This document shows, one piece after another, positions 24,734 to 34,158 of a DNA stretch of 64,000 nucleotides. A model generated the notes under the pieces. The model was not told the DNA's origin and searched no databases. It saw only the letters and a list, made by a program, of their open reading frames with translations. The stretch covers positions 1,210,250-1,274,249 of the forward strand of contig OZ037914.1 of the NCBI GenBank assembly GCA_964035575.1, given 5' to 3'. The stretch is from Rhynchopus sp. YZ270_cl-10. Lineage: Eukaryota; Euglenozoa; Diplonemea; Diplonemida; Diplonemidae. Within the stretch, counting starts at the first letter, position 1; each line of letters begins with the position of its first letter. The translations under genes were made by a program, and so were the position numbers.

Positions 24734-26149
24734 CGCCCACCCACACCTGAGTAACTCTCTACGGTATCATGGTTCACGTTTCTCTTCGCTGCACTCTCGT
24801 GGTGCAGATACGCCTGCGTTGCCTTCGTTGACGGGCACATCCTTCCCGGGTAATTTCGTGGTGTCTGCCCTCTCCTTATCTGCCATCACGGTACCGCACA
24901 TTCCCTCCCGCACTTCGGAGTGGTCTTCGCGTGGATCCTCCCATTCCTCGGCTGACCTAGCTAGTGAACGCGCGTGATATACTTTGTCGACTACGCTTGC
25001 TTCCATGGAGAAGTCTTCCTCTTCACCTGGCCTACACTGACTAGCTGACCTGCTGGATGGGCGCCAGACTGTCTGGATGGAGACCTCCGTTTGGCCCCGT
25101 AGAGGTAGTTCACACTGGGCGTATTCATGGTGACGATGTACACCGCGTTGTCCATCCTCGTTTACGGCTGGTCGTCATCGCGAGGAGCTGAAGGTGCACA
25201 CCGCAGTTTTCGCTACGATTGGCTGCCCTGCGGGTGTCTTCAGCGCGGAGCGTCTCAAAGAGAAGCGGATCCGTGTGCACGATTCTACATGTCGCTGAAG
25301 GTGTAGGACGCTGCTGCTGCTGTAGAGATGGCGCGTTCATCTAGGGTGCATGGATAAGAGACCGGCACTTTTTCCGCCGTAGCTTGGGAATGTGTGGCGG
25401 TCGGTTGTAGGGATTTGTGCTGTACATCGCTGCCACCACTGAGCGGGCCGTCCTTATCACGATCTACCAGGAAGTGCGCTGCATCGAGGCTATGTGTACT
25501 AGCTGCTTACTGACGGTAGGCTTGCGCTCCTCCCCGAGATGCGTCACTTCAAGTTTGCGGATCGACCACATCTACGACGTGCACGGGCAATGTATCCCCA
25601 GAGGGTTTAGATAGGCATTGTCTGCGATCTTGGATAAACGGTATGGCGAAGAGGCGCAGGGTTGTGGCTGCTTCTTTGGAAAGAGGCTCACCAATACGTG
25701 AAAGGACTACGGTGAGCTGTCGCATGCGTCGTATTTACTTGCCTTTGGACAGGTCTCATAGAAAACGAACAACTCTCTGTCTATATCACGTCTTGAGAGG
25801 TTCGCAGACGCTGGCATGTACGAACCCTTGAACAGGATTGCGGCCCTGGCTGAGTTTGCCATGACCACAGTAGTTCCTTGAAGTGCCGCAAGTTTATATT
25901 GGTCACGTGGCTATCGAAATCCATCTCTTCACGGCTCCAGGTTCGCTATGTACTGTCGGACGTCTTCCTGCTCCGGAGCAGTGAAGAGTCCTCTGCAGGA
26001 CATTCTCACGGAGGTCCCCCCCCCAACTGCGCTCATACGGATTAGGGCCGGCGGGACACGCTGTTCGATGTGTCAAGGTTCTCTAGATTCAAACATTTCA
26101 TGGATAACCAGCTTCATTACCTTATATGATTATGTTTTCGCGCCCACCC

Positions 26150-26342
26150 TGGGGATTTCATTATCTCTGAAGCTTTCTGGATTTCTCAAATTATCGTAGC
26201 GGTTCAGATCTCGAAATTTCATCTGAAAGAATTTCAGTGACGAGATCAAAACACGCACGATTTTTCCCATCGCAGTTGAGCGATTCGGTAAGCTCAATCA
26301 AGCAAACAAAAGGTTAAAGAGGTAGGCGTTACGAAAACAAAA
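26150..26342 (+). repeat. Terminal repeat B2
   Basis: 193 bp, identical to B1. It ends 150 bp before the start codon of the dehydrogenase kinase gene. Confidence 0.9.
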
Positions 26343-26492
26343 ACGGATTTTTTTTTTACTTCTTACCACAAGCCTACTACCCGACCACCACCCCCCACCT
26401 TCCCACCCCCAGGAAGACAAGGCAAGGTCGGTGTGCCCAGGCTCGCTCCCGGGCGTACACGGACACCACCTCACCTACGTCTTAGGCACCTA

Positions 26493-27941
26493 ATGCAGCG
26501 TGCTGTGCAGCTATGTGCCGGCAGTGGACGCACAAGAGGTGTACGTGCGGTGATGCACCGAGCACGGGTAGCTTCGCGTGGTGTGCGTTGCAAGTCGTCA
26601 ATGGCGGTTCTCGATAACCCACATGTTGAGCAGTATGCTGACAAGCCTATTGAGGAGATGACACTCAAGTACGCGCTGGACTTCGGGACAAAGTTGACGG
26701 AAAGGGTATGCGAGCTTTGGCACGCTTTTGTAATTTATTTCCATTTTTTTCCCCCACAGAAAGTGATCCGAGCAACGCAGTTCCTCCAGAAGGAGCTTCC
26801 CATCCGCCTCGCGAAGGCAGTCCTCATGTTCCACCACCTCCCCTTCATTGCGACCGTGAACCCTTACATGCTCGAGGTCATGCTCACATACCTGCACACC
26901 TTTGAAACCCTGCGCCTGGCACCTACTGTGGAGACTTATGAAGACGTGAGCAAATACCTTGCATATGTCCTCAAGCTGTCGGGTATCCACAAGAACACCT
27001 ATAAGACACTTTCCCTTGGCATGGCAGAGGTGAAGCTGCAGCAGAACATCGACATTGACGAGCGTGAGTTGGTATGCCCCCTTCCCCCCTACACACCCAC
27101 GCACCTTCCTCCTCAGGATCTATTCATGGACGCGTTCATCCGTGCACGCCTCAGCCGCCGTGTTCTCATTGCGCACCAGGTGAAGCTCTTCCAGCAGCAC
27201 GAAGCGAACGTGGCGGGCAGTCCCTCCAGCGACAACTGCCTCGGTGTGTTCGACCTGAAGTGCCGTCCGAAGGAAGTCATCCAGCGCTCCGTCACTGCCG
27301 TCGCCGCCATCTGCGACCACCGCTTTGGACGCCACCCAGAGGTCGAGTTCTCGGGCGACCTGGACGCAACGTTCACATACATCCCAGACCACATGGAGTA
27401 CCTCTTCATAGAACTGCTCAAGAACAGCATGAGGCACACCGTCAAATGGTCGCACTTCCACGGCAAGGACGCGATACCGCCTATCAAGGTGAAGATCTGC
27501 TCGGTGCATGAGTTTGGTGCGATTGTGAAGGTGTGCGACGAGGGGGGCGGGTTTCTGCCGTCGGCGATGGCGTCGGCGTGGCAGTGGGGTGGGCAGCAGA
27601 AGTGCGACACGGGGAGTTTGGACATTCCTTCGGAGCTGTCACGGCAGCAGGTCGCGAACAAATCTGTGGCAAAGGTGGTGGAGGAAAAGCTAGAAAAGAT
27701 CCAAGCAAGCATGGATGGCGTCGTGGCTGACACGCTGTCTGCAGACTTCCTCCGTGAATGGGTGTTCAGAGAGCACGAATCGGACCTCGGTGCACTCACC
27801 ACATCGCACACAGGCCTCCCCTGTGCACGGGCCTACGCACGGTACATGGGAGGTGACATTGCGCTCGAATCTATATCAGGTCTAGGCACCAACACCTACG
27901 TCTACCTTTCAGACGTGGACGGCGACTCTGTAAAATTTTGA
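26493..27941 (+). CDS. Mitochondrial branched-chain 2-oxoacid / pyruvate dehydrogenase kinase
   Basis: Exons 26493-26705, 26760-27071 and 27117-27941, 449 residues. ATG 26493 is preferred because it gives an Arg-rich, acid-free presequence (MQRAVQLCAGSGRTRGVRAV), typical of mitochondrial import. An all-helical regulatory domain is followed by a GHKL ATPase domain: N-box ELLKNSMRHTV, G1 box DEGGGF, and the late glycine-rich stretch HTGLPCARAYARYMGGD with GLGT. The segment CDHRFGRHPEVEFSGD resembles BCKDK more than PDK. It phosphorylates and switches off the E1 subunit of the 2-oxoacid dehydrogenase complex in the matrix. Both introns (54 and 45 bp) are multiples of three without stops, so retained forms would stay in frame. 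Confidence 0.9.
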   Translation: MQRAVQLCAGSGRTRGVRAVMHRARVASRGVRCKSSMAVLDNPHVEQYADKPIEEMTLKYALDFGTKLTERVCELWHAFVIYFHFFPPQKVIRATQFLQKELPIRLAKAVLMFHHLPFIATVNPYMLEVMLTYLHTFETLRLAPTVETYEDVSKYLAYVLKLSGIHKNTYKTLSLGMAEVKLQQNIDIDERELVCPLPPYTPTHLPPQDLFMDAFIRARLSRRVLIAHQVKLFQQHEANVAGSPSSDNCLGVFDLKCRPKEVIQRSVTAVAAICDHRFGRHPEVEFSGDLDATFTYIPDHMEYLFIELLKNSMRHTVKWSHFHGKDAIPPIKVKICSVHEFGAIVKVCDEGGGFLPSAMASAWQWGGQQKCDTGSLDIPSELSRQQVANKSVAKVVEEKLEKIQASMDGVVADTLSADFLREWVFREHESDLGALTTSHTGLPCARAYARYMGGDIALESISGLGTNTYVYLSDVDGDSVKF

Positions 27942-28552
27942 AAAGGGGGGTCGGGTGGTTGTTGGTTGGTCGACTGTTTTTGGGGTGTGATGAAGAATTC
28001 AAACCTTTTCGAAAGCAGGACGCAACAACAAAATGTAACAAACAAAAAACTTGTTGGCTGAAAACAGGGTATTTCACAGAATCCGTCCTCTGGCAGGTGA
28101 TTGTCGAAACTATAATTTGGAAAAAAGTGCGGAAATTTGGCGAAAATGCTCCGTTCAGCCCACACCATTAAAACGAAACTTCTTTGCTATTGTTCGCCAA
28201 AATACAAATAAAACCGAACACATACAAACCTTTATCGCCTCTAAAAAACCACACCAGAGGGGCGGTCCCCCCTTTCCCCCCTCCCTGTTATTGTCGTTCT
28301 ATCTGACAGCCATTGAATAACAAAAAAAAAGCACCTAATTTCCCTCCTGTTCGGTTCACAGTATTGTTGTGGTATAGGCAGGGTACTTGACAGGCATACT
28401 GTTGAGGTGTCTGTGTACACCACACCATATGTAGATAATGCGTTCCGCATTGGTTTCCCCCCACTTAGCCCCGAGTAAGGTTTCCTGCCCACACACCATT
28501 GCAGATAACACATTTATCTTTCAACAAGACACAACCACAACGACACACAACG
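27942..28552. other. Intergenic region
   Basis: 611 bp, AT-rich at first and with C and A runs later. No gene or clear regulatory structure is seen. Confidence 0.4.
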
Positions 28553-29491
28553 ATGTCGTCGCGGATGGCTGTGCTGGCAACAATGGGGCTTGCGCTTGCA
28601 ACACCGGCACTGTCGCTGAGCGGGTTTGGGATGCAGTGCTCTGCGGCGTGTGGGTCGTGCTGCGTGCGTGGGGGTGCGGGGGACAACTGGCTGACGCCTG
28701 ACGCAGACGGGTACTGTGTGGACGGGGCGGGGGCGAGGCAGTGCCGTCTGGGAAGTGGGCTGTGCCAGGGTGCGGACATGGCGGTGCCGGAGTGTGCGAG
28801 TGTGCCGCTTGCAACGATTGCGATGGTGGAGCCGTTCCCGAACGACCCTGTGGGGAACACGTTCCTGCACGAGGGGATGGAGCTGTGGGACACGGGGCTG
28901 GACGCACGCTCGTCGCTGCACGCACTGCCGCCGTACTACCTGAACGGGTGGACGGCGCTTGTGCCACGTGAGAAGACGGTGCTGGGTGGGACTGAGGTGC
29001 GGTACACGTGCCCCGAGGGTCCTGCGGGGGCGTGCGACGCTGTGGTGTTCATGTACGAGTGCAGCCCGTGTGAGGCGAAGAAGGGTGACGTGCCTGCGAC
29101 ACTGGCAAAGGCTGGGTTTGAGCGGTCGAGCTGCGGCCCGCACTTCAAGACCGGGAAGGCACACGGACTGGGACACCACATGACGTCGTGGCGGAAGACT
29201 GTGCCTGCTGGGGAGACACTGAGCATCGAGGTGAAGGAGGACGCAGAGTGGGTTGTGTTTGCGCTGAGCCAGGGGTCGAGCCTTGTGTGCCCGATGCTTG
29301 AGGTGGACGAGGCCTGCGAGGACCCTGCACTGCACGGGTTCTGCCAGTGGAAGCAGGGCACGTGCCACACGAACATGTGCAGGCTGTCGGCGGGGCCGTC
29401 CCTCGGGTGTGCGCCTGCGACGTGTGTGGGGAAGGACTTTGAGTCTGCCACTCCCGACATGGACGCCCCGATGATGACACTTGACAAGTGA
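28553..29491 (+). CDS. Secreted Cys-rich protein of unknown function
   Basis: Single exon, 312 residues. ATG 28553 begins a signal peptide (MAVLATMGLALATPALSLSG follows the first four residues). Many cysteines are spread along the chain (CSAACGSCC near the start, CHTNMCRLSAGPSLGC near the end), with no transmembrane helix. Strong G/C third-position bias supports it as a true gene. I recognise no family; the pairs of Cys suggest a disulfide-stabilised extracellular protein. Confidence 0.75.
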   Translation: MSSRMAVLATMGLALATPALSLSGFGMQCSAACGSCCVRGGAGDNWLTPDADGYCVDGAGARQCRLGSGLCQGADMAVPECASVPLATIAMVEPFPNDPVGNTFLHEGMELWDTGLDARSSLHALPPYYLNGWTALVPREKTVLGGTEVRYTCPEGPAGACDAVVFMYECSPCEAKKGDVPATLAKAGFERSSCGPHFKTGKAHGLGHHMTSWRKTVPAGETLSIEVKEDAEWVVFALSQGSSLVCPMLEVDEACEDPALHGFCQWKQGTCHTNMCRLSAGPSLGCAPATCVGKDFESATPDMDAPMMTLDK

Positions 29492-30947
29492 TGTGGTGTG
29501 GTGTCAGGTCGTGTGTGGACACGTTGTCTTGTTCTTCTTACTCTGTTTTCAACATCATTTTACTTTTCAACATGTAGCTTTTTGCTTTTTGCTTTTTGCT
29601 TCACCGCACAATACGCTTTTGAGGCGTGTGCAAACGCTGTGCTGCCAGAGCACGCTATTTGCAGGTGAACCTGAACCTGAATATGACTATTGTTATTGTT
29701 ATTATTGCCTTTTTGTTGTTGGTTGTTTCTCTTTTCTCTTCATTCAGTTTTATTTTCATTTTACCTTTGCACGTCTCTTGGAGAAGGGGACAACTGCACA
29801 AGGAATGTTTCGACCTCTTCCTGTGCAGGCAAATCATACCTTCAGTTTCGCTTCAGCTTTCGAGTAGCTGTTTTTGCAAACTGATTCCACGTTTTTCCAT
29901 GAACCGACCAGTCACGAGGCCTTCGGGAAGTGACTGGACGCATGAAAAGTACAAAACAAAGCACCCCTTTCCTTTTCCTCAGTTCCCCATTCGCTGTTCT
30001 CTGTCACCGGAAGAAGAGGATGAAACAACAGGATCGGTACTATCTGACGGCCTTGTGTCGGTTGAATACGAACACCTAATTCGCAAGCTTTCACAACTGC
30101 TGATTCACGTTTTTTGCTTGCCCGAGACGACGTTTGCAGGTCAGTGATGATAAACATTCACACACAAATCACTCCAATCGTATTGGGCAGTCTTTTTGGC
30201 TGTCTCTGTGCCGATGCTTCAACATGCACCACCATCTGAGTTCCAACAAACAAACAAACAAACAAACAAACAAACAAACAAACAAACAAACAAACAAACA
30301 AACAAACAAACAAACAAACAAACAAACAAACAAACAAACAAACAAACAAACAAACAAACAAACAAAAGTAAAACATCGACCATCGATTGGGTTTGGAGGC
30401 ATCCGCATTCTGTGATGCACAGCTCCACGCTGGATGTTGTCGTAAAGCAAAGCACGCAGGCCTGCCTGCTGCGTTACACATATTCTATGTCGCTCGCGAT
30501 GCCCTGTGCTGGGCTGCAACCTTCGCGAGTCTCAACGGCTAAACCATGTGTCACACAGTTCTGCAACATTCTTGTTGAGATGAGGGATTCCCTTTGAGGG
30601 ATACGACTTGGTTGGGTACACATGCATTGCCTTGGTTCCTTGGCTGGACTACTTCGGTGTTCTTCTGAGGCTATCCTCTTTGCTAGACACATTTCATTCA
30701 CTTATCACTCACCTTTTATAAAAAGCTCCTGTCGTGGGTGAGCCACAGGGTCGCAGCTCCGACCTGCCTCGATCTGGAAGGCTCAATCGCGGGTGCAAGA
30801 TTCCGCACAGTGCTACGCAAAGTGTGAATGACAAAACGACACTAACGTACAAGAGTGTTACGTTTGGCAATATTTAGCGAATGCATTAATGAGAACCTCC
30901 AAAATACCACCGCACAGGAAGCATTCTTTCTCTCCCTCTTTATCACA
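29492..30947. other. Intergenic region with microsatellite
   Basis: About 1.45 kb without a convincing gene. TTTTTGC-type repeats occur near 29578-29600. The CAAA microsatellite is annotated separately. Confidence 0.45.
30244..30366. repeat. (CAAA)30 microsatellite
   Basis: About 30 perfect CAAA units. It opens spurious frames on both strands (NKQT and CLFV repeats). Confidence 0.97.
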
Positions 30948-31982
30948 ATGATGCATGTTGTTTCTGCCGCTGTGTTGGCGGTGAACATAACCAGTCCATC
31001 CAACGGATCCAACTGGACCTTCCCGCCCACACCTTCGAACGGATCCAACTGGACTGTCGCATCGTCTAATGGAAGCAACTGGACTTTTCCTCCGTCCCCG
31101 ACCAACGGATCCAACTGGACCTTCCCGCCCACACCGTCTAACGGAAGTAACTGGACCTTCCCACCGTCCCCAACCAACGGAAGCAACTGGACTTTCCCAC
31201 CGTCCCCAACCAACGGATCCAACTGGACTGTCGCATCGTCCAACGGTAGCAACTGGACTTTCCCTCCGTCCCCAACCAACGGAAGCAACTGGACCTTCCC
31301 TCCATCCCCGACCAACGGATCCAACTGGACCTTCCCGCCCGCACCGTCTAACGGAAGCAACTGGACGTTCCCTCCCACACCTTCGAACGGATCCAACTGG
31401 ACCTTCCCACCGTCCCCAACCAACGGAAGCAACTGGACTTTCCCTCCGTCCCCAACCAACGGATCCAACTGGACCTTCCCGCCCGCACCGTCTAACGGAT
31501 CCAACTGGACGTTCCCTCCCACACCTTCGAACGGATCCAACTGGACTGTCGCATCGTCCAACGGGAGCAACTGGACATCCCCTCCGTCACCTACCAACGG
31601 AAGCAACTGGACCTTCCCTCCGTCCCCAACCAACGGATCCAACTGGACCTTCCCGCCCACACCAGCTAACGGCACGAACGGAACCGAAGTGATGGGTATG
31701 GGTGCTAAGGACCAAGGAAAGGGTGGAGCAGCGAACGGGGCTGGCAGCGACAGTGTCCACGGACAGAACGGTGCTGCGTCGCAGGCGAAGGACAGCAAGG
31801 ACGAGGATGAGACGAGCGTAGGTGTGTGGGTTGCTGTTGGGTGTGGTGCGGCTGTTGCTGTGGCAGGTGTTGCTGCTGGTGCTGTGTTTGCGGCGAAGAC
31901 GTACGCAGCGAAGCAGACAGTGAACGGCGACGTTGCGGAGCTGCTTGCGGAGGGCGATGAGGAGAAGATGGTGGCTGTGTAG
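30948..31982 (+). CDS. N-glycosylation-repeat membrane protein (NGSNWT repeats)
   Basis: ATG 30948 gives 344 residues with a short hydrophobic start (MMHVVSAAVLAV). Residues about 15-245 are 19 tandem units of 10-12 residues, NGSNWTFPPTPS or NGSNWTVASS, plus a final NGTNGT. Each NGSNWT holds two sequons (N-G-S and N-W-T), so the region could carry dozens of N-glycans. A spacer follows, then a membrane helix (VGVWVAVGCGAAVAVAGVAA) and an acidic tail. The layout is that of a mucin-like surface coat or stalk protein. The DNA repeats are close to identical, implying frequent length change. Function is inferred from composition only. Confidence 0.8.
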   Translation: MMHVVSAAVLAVNITSPSNGSNWTFPPTPSNGSNWTVASSNGSNWTFPPSPTNGSNWTFPPTPSNGSNWTFPPSPTNGSNWTFPPSPTNGSNWTVASSNGSNWTFPPSPTNGSNWTFPPSPTNGSNWTFPPAPSNGSNWTFPPTPSNGSNWTFPPSPTNGSNWTFPPSPTNGSNWTFPPAPSNGSNWTFPPTPSNGSNWTVASSNGSNWTSPPSPTNGSNWTFPPSPTNGSNWTFPPTPANGTNGTEVMGMGAKDQGKGGAANGAGSDSVHGQNGAASQAKDSKDEDETSVGVWVAVGCGAAVAVAGVAAGAVFAAKTYAAKQTVNGDVAELLAEGDEEKMVAV

Positions 31983-32613
31983 ACACTGCCTGCCGCACAG
32001 TGCGCTTATGAGTGTATTGCCTTGAAAAGTTGTCATATTATTGTCCTCCTTCTTTTTGTTTCTTTTCTGTTTGTTGACGATACATCATGCTTGTTGACAT
32101 GCTGTATCTCACAGCAGACCCCTGAGTCACTTACAAGGTTTTTGCCATGTCGAGTGGGCCAGTTTCTGTGCTTCTTTTGCGTGAGTTACATGGTTCGAAG
32201 AGGAGCGGACAGAACGGGCCACCTCTTTTTCCCTTCCACCCCTTTGACGCGCACACTATTGTCTACAATAGTAAGTGTCGTCACACTTCACAGTGCACCA
32301 TGTGTATCAAATTTTATTCATCCACGTGCTCGCCCCTCTCTGAGGTGTGTACGTGTTCAACGTTACTTTTTTTGTTCGTGCTGCTCAGGTTTTCTGTGCA
32401 GTGCAGTAATTTCTATTTGTCAGTCCACGAAACCCTTTCGTTTGGGTATAGCAAAAAGGTTGTGTCCACTGCCATCGGTCAGCATTCCCACCGCTGTGCG
32501 GTCAGTGGGTGTATCTTCAGTTTTGCTCGCAATACTCTCGTGCACGTTCTTGCTTTTATTGTTGTTTCAAGTTGAGTGTTTCACTGTTGCAGTTTATAAA
32601 CAAAAGGAAAATA
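31983..32613. other. Intergenic region
   Basis: T-rich sequence after the repeat-protein gene. No gene seen. An inverted TTGTCTACAA lies near 32260. Confidence 0.4.
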
Positions 32614-33656
32614 CCGTAGTCGGAAAAATGTTGCAACGTAAAAATGTTGGAACGTAAAAATGTTGTAACGGAATAATGTTGTAACGCTGCGGATCGCGGG
32701 AAGTTGTAACTTTATTCCGTTACAACATTTTTATGACTGGGGTGAACTTTGTCTTAGGGATTTTTTTTGGAACAGTCGGCATAATCCCCAACCTCACACA
32801 CCACACCCCAATTTCAAGCCGATAATTAGTGTTTCAGGTTTTTCGACGTCCTCCCCCACCCCTCACCCAAATAAAAAATGAAACAAATGGGATTAGCCCA
32901 ATTCTGCAAGCGCCGCAATCCCCACGAGCCTGTTTCGGAAGGAGGAGATGCCCCCAACCTGGCGTTCCTTGCTGGTAGCGCCGCAAGCGCAGTGGGGCTA
33001 GACGACAGCACATCTCGTGCTGTCGCAAATGAGGTCAGCGCTGTGCATAGTAAACGTACCCCCCTTGCCCTGTCCAGTTTGATGTGGAACAAAAAAAGTC
33101 GAGCCTACGGCTAAGTTGAACAACACCAGGCACTCCGCTAGGTACTAAAGTTCTGTTGATTGTCAACAGAACTTTTTGAAAATGGGGAAAAAAAGAAAAA
33201 AAAAAAAAAGTTCTGTTGAGTGGTTCAGACCCGTTCTACCTGTCAAAAAAGCTCAGGAGAAGAAGATATGGAGAGGTGAGTGCTCAAACGTCCCAAAAAA
33301 GTCAAAATCGGGCGTTGGTAAAAAAAAAAGTTGCGTACCGTGCGCCTGCGGCGCAAGCATGTACCCCACCAACGTGGACCATCAACAGAATATTTTCAAA
33401 ATCGGAAATCCTAGCGGAGAGCCTGAGCAACACCAAAAAAAAAAAAAAAAAAACATCATCCCCCCGCCCCCCGCCCTTTTTTCACCACCGTCAGAGGCAC
33501 AAGATTTTTCTTTTCAAAAACCACCCCCGCACCAGCAAAAATCCCTAAGACAAAAATAAACCCCAAAAAAATGTTGTAACGGAATAATGTTGTAACGCTG
33601 GGCCATTTTTTCCAGCGTTACAACATTATTCCGTTACAACATTTTTCCGACTACGG
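32614..33656. mobile_element. TA-flanked foldback / MITE-like DNA element
   Basis: Termini CCGTAGTCGGAAAAATGTTG (32614) and its exact reverse complement (to 33656) are flanked by TA on both sides (32612-32613 and 33657-33658), consistent with a TA target duplication. Inside each end the word GTTGTAACG recurs in both orientations: the right end folds into two 34-base arms around a 10-base loop, and the left end into a similar hairpin. No transposase is visible; 1043 bp. It is probably a non-autonomous DNA transposon. A 13-bp hairpin lies at 33147-33175, and 33043-33130 matches a segment at 63.5 kb in reverse. Confidence 0.75.
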
Positions 33657-33658
33657 TA

Positions 33659-34158
33659 TAACATTTGACTGTCTTCATTTTTTCTGCCCAAATTGCACAT
33701 CACCACAAATCATCCTGGAGCTCCGCCATCTAGGTTCATGCGCTCAGCTTGCCGGTGTCGGATCTTGGCGAGTTCGCTCAGATGCACCCCGATGGCGACT
33801 AGGCGGTGCCAGGTCAACCCAGCCTCTACGACATCCATCAGGGTGTCTTCGCCCCTCCACACGTCGATCCCCTCATAGTTGTGTTTCTTTGACACACCTA
33901 GGGTGATTTTCGACACACCATCCGCACCGGTGACACAGCTGAGGACTCCGCAGATGGTCTGCTTCTGAGCACCACTGCCTGCTTGCGTTCCTGTCATAGT
34001 GTAAATGTAGAAAAAATAGAAATGTGAAAAATGTAACCCAAACACTACGATGTGTGGTCAATCTGAATGAAGTATATCCCCTCCCCTTCCCAACACCCTT
34101 CAGAGCAGGTCAACGGTGTGGTGTGGATGGTCTGTTCTACAGGCCGTACACATAGAAG
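33659..34158. other. Intergenic region upstream of the C2 gene
   Basis: 500 bp without a convincing gene; weak open frames occur on both strands. No promoter motif is recognised. Confidence 0.35.

Larger units (their letters stand above)
21113..26342 (+). mobile_element. Repeat element with split direct repeats (A1 - B1/A2 - B2), possible tyrosine-recombinase retrotransposon or two tandem elements
   Basis: Two repeat types bound the region. A (172 bp) occurs at 21113-21284 and 24562-24733; B (193 bp) occurs at 24373-24565 and 26150-26342. B1 and A2 abut with a 4-base AAAA overlap. As far as I can read, both pairs are identical, so insertion or duplication was recent. The order A1-body-B1A2-body-B2 is the split-direct-repeat layout described for PAT/Ngaro-type retrotransposons. 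Equally, two non-autonomous elements sharing ends could lie head to tail. Neither body (3.1 and 1.4 kb) shows a recognisable reverse transcriptase or recombinase, so it looks non-autonomous or broken. The family assignment is inference. Confidence 0.6.

Noticed and set aside
30158-30597. Frames reading NKQT or CLFV repeats on both strands
   Set aside because: Entirely created by the (CAAA)30 microsatellite.
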